Source of the DNA: Riptortus pedestris
Lineage: Eukaryota; Arthropoda; Insecta; Hemiptera; Alydidae
Assembly: GCA_019009955.1 (NCBI GenBank)
Contig: CM032231.1
Location: 113,553,501 to 113,617,500 of the forward strand
DNA length: 64,000 nucleotides
Direction of reading: 5' to 3'
Shown: positions 55,235-64,000 of the stretch, in pieces
How positions within the stretch are numbered: position 1 is the stretch's first letter
How the letters are laid out: the number at the start of each line of letters is the position of its first letter
Translations under genes and position numbers: made by a program
The notes under the pieces: model-generated
What the model was told of the DNA's origin: nothing
Database searches by the model: none
The model's input: only the letters and a program-made list of their open reading frames with translations

Positions 55235-55540
55235 GTAACTCATTCCCAATCGAACATAAATTCCTCCTGAAATAGAACAGTTTCTTGAGAGATACTTATC
55301 AGCTTCTCTTCAAAGATACATTTTCAAAAGACGTTTTAGAAAAATAAGATTTAACTCAGCTCCTGACCACAGAATAGCGTTTCGGTTGTGGGTTGTGACA
55401 ATTAACTAATCTGTCACCAACTATTTCAGTAATCATAAAAACGAGCTCGTCGTGCCTGCTAATAGCCAAAGAAATGGTGATTATGCCAATTTGCACATTT
55501 CACTAGATGTATGACTCAGCAAGGAAATTCATAACCTTTT
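55235..55540. other. Unassigned spacer
   Basis: About 300 bp, no recognised feature. Confidence 0.4.
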
Positions 55541-56212
<672 letters not shown>

Positions 56213-56455
56213 CGTTATGATATGATACATGGAACATAATCATCATACCTTGAATAATCTATCATGACTATGTATATATATTGTAACATTTACAAGTTCC
56301 ATAGCTATAATATTAAATGAAAAGGCATAAAAAACTGGCAAAAATATGAGACATTTTCAAAAGCCTTGGTAAACTTCTAGTTCTACTACAAGAAGGAATT
56401 AGGAGCGCTACGCAGCTAGCACGGCGTATTCATTAAACGTCAAATGGAACATTTG

Positions 56456-56677
56456 TATTTATTTATTAACGTCCACTTTTTGCAACTAAGGCTAATTGGG
56501 ACGGGTTATCTACAAGTCACCACCCATTTCAAACCAGGGTGGGACTAAGGATTTCATTTAATGAATTCCGTCACTAAATAAATTCCTATTACCCATGCGG
56601 GAATCGAACTCGCCACTCTAGGTTCACAAAAAGAGATGAAGGTCAACGTTTAAACTCGCATGGTTACCCAGAGCCCC
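56456..56677 (-). mobile_element. tRNA-derived SINE
   Basis: Minus-strand copy: tail TTAACGTCCACTTTTTGC, body CACCCATTTCAAACCAGG, B box complement GGGAATCGAACTCGCC and tRNA-like head ending GGTTACCCAGAGCCCC. The head is shortened where ACCATGTGAGATTAAGG should be. Confidence 0.82.
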
Positions 56678-56705
56678 AAAAATGGAATTTGAAGAATTGA
56701 AGAAT

Positions 56706-57190
56706 AAAAGTCCGTCACGCAGGGGCTGCGTAAACTAAGCAGATTTCCCAAGTTTTACAGTAGAGAAATCTGCCCAATAACAACTATAGTAGTAAGGGAT
56801 CTCTAAACCTATTCACGAGGGACGAACAGTTACGGAAACGGTCGCCAGAGCTCTAGGCGGGAAGTACCGAACATAGCCGACTCCTGCCGACCACACACAG
56901 AATACAAATGCAAATATCTCGGTTAATATTCAAGATAAAGAATAAATGTATAGAACAATATTTATAGAAAATTTAATTTGCAATAAGATTGATTTTATAC
57001 ATTTTTTCGATCCGACGCATAATAACGGAGATATTTCGAATATTCAAAAATCCCTCTCTAACCCCCCCCCCCTCCCACTGGCCCGATTTCAACCATTAAT
57101 GAACTTGATCTTCCATTTTACATAAAACGATTAAATTCCGAGTTTGGTAACGATCAAACAAAAATTGCGACCCCTAGAGCGGAAACAGAC

Positions 57191-57248
<58 letters not shown>

Positions 57249-57368
57249 TAGAACGGACCTCATTTTCGTCATTTCCTGGGTAGGATCGATGGACATTTGA
57301 AGAAATATTTCGAAACTCGCATCATGAGTACGACCTCAATAGCTGATTTCCCTTAAGGAAAATCTGCT
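56706..57368 (-). mobile_element. HINE-like element, module A, complete
   Basis: Minus-strand copy with intact hairpin, module A, C-run core (57060-57072), TA tract at 57195-57242, leader and palindrome (CCCTTAAGGAAA). A short deletion removes CACGTGAAG at the 3' side. Confidence 0.88.
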
Positions 57369-58012
57369 AAACATGCAATATCAACTACCGAAATCTATGG
57401 TTCATTCAACGAACTAATCTGTTTCCAAGGAAATCAATAATCCACGTACTTAGTTATCGAATGCTCTGAATTTCATTTGGGTGAGATGACCTTTTGAGTA
57501 TATCACTTTACGTTATATAATTTTTGATAGTTTAAGTGCTAATGTGCGTTATATCACCATCTGGTCCCCCGCCTGAGATAATTGAAAATATATTTTGAAT
57601 GTTATTGCATTATAAAGATAATTTTCGATTATAAATCAATACCATTTTATCTGCAGAAAGAGTACTCAATATTCCTATTAAATAATTATTTATTAATTTA
57701 ATAATTTAAGAATAATTAAAGTTACCAAACATAGCTTTGATTATTCGTAAATTACTTTATTTGATTAATGATAATAATATTTTAATTGGTATTAGTAAAC
57801 CACTTCTAAAGGGCCAAGGGCTAAAATTTCTTCATGATTTATTTAATTATTAATTTCTTGTACTGCGAGCATAAGCCAAGTATTTTTTTGTTCGCGTTAA
57901 GTATAATATAATACGTCATTAATGTCATTTACTAGATTTGGCATACTATAGAATACATTAACCCATAAAGGGGAAACATATTTACTATTTACCACTCAAA
58001 TATATTATGTTA

Positions 58013-58064
<52 letters not shown>

Positions 58065-58379
58065 TGTGTGTGTGTGTGTGTCTGTGTGTAAATATCGATC
58101 CATCAAAAGATTATGACCACTAAATCGGTCAAGTATAAATTTGAATAACTTTTAGGATCGGTGAACATTTGTGAAAAGTTATCGAAAATGAATAAGACGT
58201 TAACTATTGAATATAGCATTTTACAATTCGTTTAGCTGAACAGATCATTCAGCCTCTCAGCTCCCGAATAAAGAACCCACGAAAAATATAAAACGCATTA
58301 ATGAGTTTTAAAAAAAGAACCTTCCGTTTTCAGAATAATGCGCCATAGCAATAAAATTCAGCCATTGTTGTTACCTGTT
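57369..58379. other. Spacer with a GT microsatellite
   Basis: AT-rich, unassigned apart from (GT)n at 58015-58088. Confidence 0.4.
58015..58088. repeat. (GT)n microsatellite
   Basis: About 74 bp of GT with two GTCT interruptions. The only long pure GT tract in the window. Confidence 0.95.
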
Positions 58380-58400
58380 AGCAGATATATATATATACAT

Positions 58401-58435
<35 letters not shown>

Positions 58436-58776
58436 TATATATATATATATATATATATATATCTATATATTATATATATATATATATTTGTCTGTTACGA
58501 TACGTCGGATCGAAAAATTGTATAAAATCAATATTATTGCCAATTCGATCTACAATAAATATTGTTATATACATTTATTCTCTATCTTGAATATTAACCG
58601 AGATAATTGCATTTTTATTAAATGTGGGCGGGCAACAGACGAAAGTGAGTTTCCCGCCAAAAGCTAGTTCGGCCGTTTTCGTAACTGTTTGGCTCTCGCG
58701 AAATTTCTCTATTGTAATACTTCACGTGGGCTAAATCTGCTTAGTTTACGCTGCCCCTGCGTGTCGGACCTTTTTT
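58380..58776 (+). mobile_element. HINE-like element, module C, leader replaced by TA
   Basis: The first bases AGCAGAT of the 5' terminus run straight into (TA)n (58385-58488, with short interruptions). After TTTGTCTGTTA the sequence jumps to ACGTCGGATCG in the late core, then a full module C and 3' hairpin (one arm mutated: ACGCTGCCCCTGCGT). Leader and first half of the core are deleted around the microsatellite. Confidence 0.8.
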
Positions 58777-59310
58777 GCATATGCTTGTATCTCACCATTG
58801 AAACGAATATGTGTGAGCATTTAGTCCTTCCTAGAGTATGAATTAGGACGAGTTACAGAGCATCTCTCGGGTGCAATAAATCGATATATCAATCCCAGTC
58901 TTATCTAGACCAATGGGTCTCCATGCTGCGCTATTGGAATGATTTACTACCCGAATTCATTCCAAGTTTGCTAACTCACATATTCCTTAGAGCATGCATT
59001 GACATTGATAAGATATTCCCCCTACATGCAATGACAATGAAAATTATAATCATCAAAAACTTCAATTACTATTATTAACTCCAAAAACTATGAAGTAAAA
59101 AAGTTACATTAAAAGATTTTCTTCTGGCAAGTACCCACCAACCTTTGCATGTGCAGATCAAAGTGACCGAAATTGCTTTAAGTTTAAGTTGATGAGCTCT
59201 ATCAAAATCAAAATATTTTCAGTATTTTTGAAAGATAGTTAGAAACTGGTTGAATTATTCTATAAGCTTTTAGTTAATTAAGCCAACCCATTGTTGTCAA
59301 ATGAAAATTC
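58777..59310. other. Unassigned spacer
   Basis: No element or gene recognised. Confidence 0.4.
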
Positions 59311-59858
59311 AAAAAGTCCGTCACGCAGGAGCTGCGTAAACTAAGCAGATTTCCCACGTGAAGTTTTACAATAGAGAAATCTGCCTAATAACAACTGTAG
59401 TAGTAAGAAACCTCTAAACCTAAAAAACATTACTTAGGGCGTAATAATCCAGTAGTTTCTAGCCCAAAAAACAGTTAACCTAACCTCTAAACCTATTCAC
59501 GAGGGACGATAGTTATGGAAACGGCCGCCAGAGCTCTCGTCGGAAACTCCGAACATAGCCTATTGGTGACACGCAGAATACAAATGCAAATATCTCGGTT
59601 AATATTCAAGATAGAGAATTAATGTATAAAACATTATTTATAGTAAATTTAATTTGCAATAAGATTGGTTCTATACTCTCTTTCGACATGTTATAACGGA
59701 GATATTTCGAATTTTCGAAAATCCTCCCTTTTAAACCCCCCCTCCCACTGGTGTGATTTCAGCCGTTAACGAACTTGATCTTTCTTTTTACATAAAACGC
59801 TTAAATATGAAGTTTGGTAAGGATCAAACAAAAATTGCGACCGCTAGAGCGGTAACAG

Positions 59859-59927
<69 letters not shown>

Positions 59928-60070
59928 TAGATAGATATATATATATAGTTTTGAACGGACCTCATTTTCGTCATCTACTAGGTAGGATCGATGGACATTT
60001 GAAGAAAAATGTCGAAAATTCCATCATGAGTACAACCTCAATAGCTGATTTCCCTTAAGGGAAATCTGCT
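59311..60070 (-). mobile_element. HINE-like element, module A, carrying the same 63-bp insert
   Basis: Minus-strand copy with both termini, TA tract at 59862-59948 (with GATA interruption), C-run core and perfect palindrome. Module A is interrupted at 59422-59484 by the segment also found at 48947-49010, again between copies of CTCTAAACCT. Confidence 0.9.
59422..59484 (+). mobile_element. Tiny retrotransposon 3' tail inside a HINE-like copy
   Basis: AAAAAACATTACTTAGGGCG, TAATAATCCAGTAGTTTC and AAAAAACAGTTAACC. Same insert, same position within module A and same flanking 10-bp repeat as at 48947-49010, with a few base changes. Confidence 0.65.
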
Positions 60071-60151
60071 AAAACATAGACGTTTAATAAATGTAGTTTA
60101 TCAACTCCTAAAAAAAATAATTTAGCATTGAAATGTGAGATACAATTAGTT

Positions 60152-60373
60152 TAAATTATTTATTAACGTCCATTTTATGCAACTAAGGCTAATTGGGACG
60201 GGTTATCTACAGGTTAGCACCCTTTTCTAGCCAGGATGGGACTAAGAATTTTACTTAATGAATTCCGTCACTAAATAAATACCTCTGCCCAGGCGGGAAT
60301 CGAACTCACCACTCTAGAATTACCATGTGAGACTAAAGTCAATACTTTAACTCACATGCCTAACCTGAGCCCC
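60152..60373 (-). mobile_element. tRNA-derived SINE, full length with target duplication
   Basis: Minus-strand SINE with tail (TTATTTATTAACGTCC), body (CACCCTTTTCTAGCCAGG), B box complement GGGAATCGAACTCACC and head ending CTAACCTGAGCCCC. Flanked by GAGATACAATTAGTT (60137-60151) and GAGATACCATTAATT (60374-60388), 13 of 15 bases equal. Confidence 0.9.
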
Positions 60374-60388
60374 GAGATACCATTAATT

Positions 60389-61269
60389 GTAATTCAAATG
60401 AAAGAAAAAAATTAATTTTTGAGAAAACGAAATTCAGACGAATCGTCAATATTTAGCAAATATCTCTTTGAACATAATTCATTCAATCATATTAGCAATG
60501 TAAACTTATTAGCTTTTTGAAACTATTAATTTATACGCTCTGAAACTCGAAAACTAGCAAACATATTAGCATAAATTGAGAAATGATTTAGCGCAATATC
60601 TTGTAATAAATAGTATCAAAAGGCTGTATATCAAACTGTGTCACGACAACCATTAAGAAATTATAATCAATTTGTTGCTGATTAAACAGTAAATAAAACT
60701 GCTACTTTAAAAAAATCGTATTTCTTATCACCAAAATTCACCTGAATATCTACAAACCTGATATAAAAAAAATAAATTAATGAAAGAAACATATAAAATC
60801 AATTAGAAAAACTAGGGCAAGTTTAATTGACAATTTTTTCCGGGTGTCATATGGAAACAAGAAAAGAAATAAACGTAGATTTTAAAACTAGCCTTATCAA
60901 GATAAATATGTAGAAAATAAAACCATTTGAACCACTTATATGTAACAAATATTCACTTTAGATAAGTAATGAGGTCATTCATTCACACAGGTGTGTTGAA
61001 AACAGAATCAGCTGGTTCCTAAGTTCATAAATTGTTTATTTTTTTCTTATATCGACGGTTTACAGTCAAAGAGGTGTATGTCTTTTGAGTTTGCATTTAG
61101 TAAAAAATATTTCATGGACTGTCAAAAGACCATAACACTAAACCTTATAAATAAAAAGATAACGAACCTTCTTCAATGTTCTTCACACAATGTTAATAAG
61201 GAAAGAAATGTTCAATAGCATTTTCTGAAAATGTCGGTTTTTGAGGATACGGCTCTTTTACATTATTTT
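60389..61269. other. Unassigned spacer
   Basis: AT-rich, no recognised element, RNA gene or convincing frame. Confidence 0.4.
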
Positions 61270-62165
61270 AGCAGCTTCTCTTAAGGGAAATCAGCTATTG
61301 AGGTTGTACTCATGACGCGATTTTCGAATTATTTCTTCAAATGTCCATCGATCCTATATAGGAAATGACGAAAACGAGGTCCGTTCAAAACTATATATAT
61401 ATATTACTGTTACCGCTCTAGCGGTCGCAGTTATTGTTTAATCGCTCCCAAACTTGATATTTAGTAGTTTTATGTTAAAAGAAAGGTCAACTTCATTAAT
61501 GACAGAAATCGGACTAGGGGAAGGGGGGTTTAGAGGAAGAGAATGTTGAAAATTCGAAATATCTCCGTTACTATACGTCGGATTAAAAAAACATATATAA
61601 CTAATCTTATAGAAAATTAAATGTACTTTAAACATTGTTATATAGATTTATTCCCTATCTTGAATATTAACCGAGATATTGGCATTTTTCTGTTTTCAGC
61701 CTTCAGCAAACCTCCACTTCTGCTCATGCTACATTAACAATACTCGGTTATGAAATAAACCACATCATTCAAAGCTTAAATACCAAATATTGTTTAACAA
61801 ACAGGTACACGCAAATGTGTTCTGGTGACCCACCCCCCCTTCTTAAGTTGTTGGACTACTTAAATTTGATTGATTTAGATAGAAATTATTCGGATTCATT
61901 ATAAATTACAGTACTAGATATAGTAAATATTTATCAATCAAATTAATACTTTATATTCAGATATATTACAGTAATTGTTTTTCTTTCCGGTAAGTAGGTG
62001 GCAGAACTGTTTGTTTACATTTCAGATGCTTTACATCGGGAGATTTCTTATTATCGTTTGTATTTATTCACTTAATATTCATGGTGGTGTTGTGTTGGAT
62101 TTATCTATTGTTAAATTTCACGCGGGAAATCTGCTTAGTTTACGCAGCCCCTGCGTGACGATCTT
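61270..62165 (+). mobile_element. HINE-like element, module D, full length
   Basis: Plus-strand copy. The palindrome has two changes (AGCAGCTTCTCTTAAGGG) and the TA tract is short (61391-61404). Core, B-type segment (TGTTTTCAGCCTTCAGC) and full D module follow (TTCTTAAGTTGTTGGAC; TTTCTTTCCGGTAAGTAGG; TTTACATTTCAGATGC). The ending is CGCGGGAAATCTGCTTAG with hairpin and GACGATCTTT. Confidence 0.85.
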
Positions 62166-62697
62166 TCCTCGATATATGGTTTGCTTGTATTCGATGACCA
62201 TTTTTGTTAGTTGAAATAAATTTATACTTCTTCAAGTTATTTCATGAAGAAAATATATATCATCTTAGCACCGCTGTAGACTGGGGATTAAAAAAAAATA
62301 TATCATCAAACTAAAGTTTTTCAGTTCTCGACTTAAACTAAATTTAAAGGGAACAGTTATAATTATTAATTGCATTATTAAAAATTTATTTATACATAAA
62401 ACACGAATAAGGGTTCGAAAATCTATAGCTGCTTAATATTGATGAGGCAGTATCCTTCAGCTAACCGTTTATTATATATGGCGCTCGGACACACCCATCA
62501 GTATGCAAACTACCCTAAATAATCTACCCCGTTACCATAATCATAAAAGCCTAAATGGTTCCAGCCTGTTATCACATTTCCGGGTAGTGGTACTGAAAGT
62601 TTATTATATAGGAGCCACTATGACAGAATAAGTCAACAAAAACACAAAATATCAATTTTAAATTTAAGATATCTGATGGGGTACCACCTGACTTGTT
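62166..62697. other. Unassigned spacer
   Basis: No recognised feature. Confidence 0.4.
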
Positions 62698-62711
62698 TGT
62701 GCTCTAAATGT

Positions 62712-62920
62712 AAATTATTAACGCCCACCTTTTGCTAATATGGCTAATTGGTACGGGCTATCTAAAGGTTACCACCCTTTTCTAGCCAGGGTGGGGCTAA
62801 AGAATTTATCTACAGATGTCACTAAATAAATTTCTGTTTTCTCATGGCGGGAATCGAACTCTAGGTTTACCATGTGGTATTAAGGCCAACGCTTTAACTC
62901 ACGTGGCTAACCTGAGCCCC
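62712..62920 (-). mobile_element. tRNA-derived SINE
   Basis: Minus-strand copy with tail (ATTATTAACGCCCACC), body (CACCCTTTTCTAGCCAGG), B box complement GGGAATCGAACTC (a small deletion follows) and head ending GGCTAACCTGAGCCCC. TGTGCTC is present before (62698) and after (62921), suggesting a short or eroded target duplication. Confidence 0.85.
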
Positions 62921-62930
62921 TGTGCTCGTA

Positions 62931-63708
62931 TTAAATTAAATAAACAAAATGTATTGATTTAATTCCTTTAAAATTATTTTATTAGAAAATAATGTAGGCT
63001 AGTTCCGTACATATACTATCCAAAGGTCATAGAACACTATGTATAGATCAGCTCTTGATAAAAAAAGGATTGGCATGATATATATATATATTCATACATA
63101 CTTGTCGTGGATAATAATGATTCTGTAAAAATATTTTATATCTCTTTTACGTAAGAAGAAATTTTTTAACCTCGAAACCTTAGACGTAGTGCACAAATAG
63201 ACGTTACACTAATCCTAAATATGAAATTTCAATATTGGAAAGGTAGCAGAGTTATGCGAGATACGTACATACGCATAGACGGCACTTCAAAACTAGTGAA
63301 AATGGATTCCGGGGAGGTCAAGTTGGATTCTTCCTTTCGATACTAAAAACGGAAAATTCGAAAGATTTCAATATTTTCATTACTTCGAAGGAAGGAATTA
63401 AAAATAATGTTTGAGGAGGAGAGAAATTGAATAAAATCGTTCAATATGACCATAATTTTGCCTTACCTTTTTTTTGGAAAATGTACGCAAATAGTTTAGT
63501 TATGAGAAATGATTTCTGACTTTTTCTGTAAGATTATGTCAGTAGTGTCATTTGTAAAATTTGTCTGCTTCGTCATTCCTGGTATATTTACTGGAATATT
63601 TATATCTTATTTCTAAGGAATTATGTCAGTTTATAATCAGCAAGTATGTTGTAACTGCAGGTCAACGTGTAAAACTTTTTGGCAAGGGATCAGAGCATCC
63701 ATGAATAT
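62931..63708. other. Unassigned spacer
   Basis: Includes a short TA run at 63079-63091. Nothing else recognised. Confidence 0.4.
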
Positions 63709-64000
63709 AAAAGTCCGCCAAGCGGGGCTGCGTAAACTAAGCAGATTTCCCACGTGAAGTTATACAATAGAGAAATCTCCATACGAAAGCCAAACAGTTA
63801 CGGCAAATGGCCGAACTAGCTTTTGGCGGGAAATTCAGTTCATTCATCTGTTATCGGCCCACAATTAACAAAAATGGATATATCTCGGTTAATATTCAAG
63901 ATAGAGAAAAAATGTATAAAACAATATATATAGTAAATTTAATTTGTAATAAGATTGATTCTATACAGTTTTTCGATCAGACGCATAATAACGGAGATAT
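63709..64000 (-). mobile_element. HINE-like element, module C, cut by window edge
   Basis: Starts AAAAGTCCGCCAAGCGGGGC (hairpin arms altered) and has module C (CGAACTAGCTTTTGGCGG). It runs into the core at ATAATAACGGAGATAT, where the window ends. The rest should lie just downstream. Confidence 0.85.

Overview
The window looks like a gene-poor, strongly AT-rich stretch of animal nuclear DNA, most likely from an arthropod with a repeat-rich genome. The evidence is the repeat content: non-LTR retrotransposon remnants with insect-like R1/LOA-type RNase H and CxC...H...C tails, an RTE-like fragment, a hAT remnant, an LTR-like promoter block, tRNA-derived SINEs and very long (TA)n tracts. A mollusc or another invertebrate cannot be excluded. 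I found no intact host protein gene, no rRNA, no functional tRNA, no CRISPR array and nothing prokaryotic. Almost every long open frame is either a (TA)n tract read as alternating Tyr-Ile or part of a transposon.

The dominant content is one non-autonomous element family, present in about 35 whole or partial copies in both orientations from base 1 to base 64000. In the orientation used here, a copy starts AGCAGATTTCCC-TTAA-GGGAAATCAGCT (a palindrome). It then has a conserved leader, a variable (TA)n tract, a conserved core with a G-rich run (GGGAGGGG...TTAGAGGGG), and one of four alternative 3' modules (called A, B, C and D here). It ends in a subterminal inverted copy of the 5' terminus (GGGAAATCTGCT), a short hairpin (ACGCAG-CCC-CTGCGT), GACGGAC and a T run. 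The asymmetric terminal repeats, the 3' hairpin, the T-tract target and the internal microsatellite resemble Helentron-associated interspersed elements (HINEs), the rolling-circle group that includes DINE-1 and the bivalve pearl elements. That placement is inference: no Rep/helicase gene is in the window. I call the family 'HINE-like'.

Layout. 0-9.6 kb: HINE-like copies, a broken R1/LOA-type retrotransposon (2.6-4.7 kb) and old or chimeric HINE-like copies. 9.6-17 kb: a HINE-like copy, a near-perfect 208-bp-arm foldback (10.65-11.13 kb), a hAT element with terminal repeats and target duplication (11.15-11.95 kb), a SINE, a second older foldback (14.6-15.5 kb) and an LTR-like block (15.5-16.0 kb). 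17-28.8 kb: nested HINE-like copies, an RTE-like fragment, a 0.6-kb repeat inserted in a HINE-like copy, a T/G-rich minisatellite, a SINE nested in a HINE-like copy, and a retrotransposon split by a HINE-like copy, which reveals the empty site. 28.8-40 kb: sparser DNA with SINE pieces, ~295-bp tandem units at two places in opposite orientation, and an RT fragment with its catalytic DD retained. 40-64 kb: dense HINE-like copies and SINEs, including a tandem pair sharing a 30-bp flank and two copies carrying the same 63-64-bp retrotransposon tail.

The gaps between repeats are mostly featureless. A few are more GC-rich, with TAATTA or GATA-type motifs, and might be conserved noncoding elements of a distant gene; that is speculation. 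The repeats are layered in time: SINEs, a retrotransposon tail and the 0.6-kb repeat have landed inside HINE-like copies, and HINE-like copies have landed in retrotransposons and in each other.
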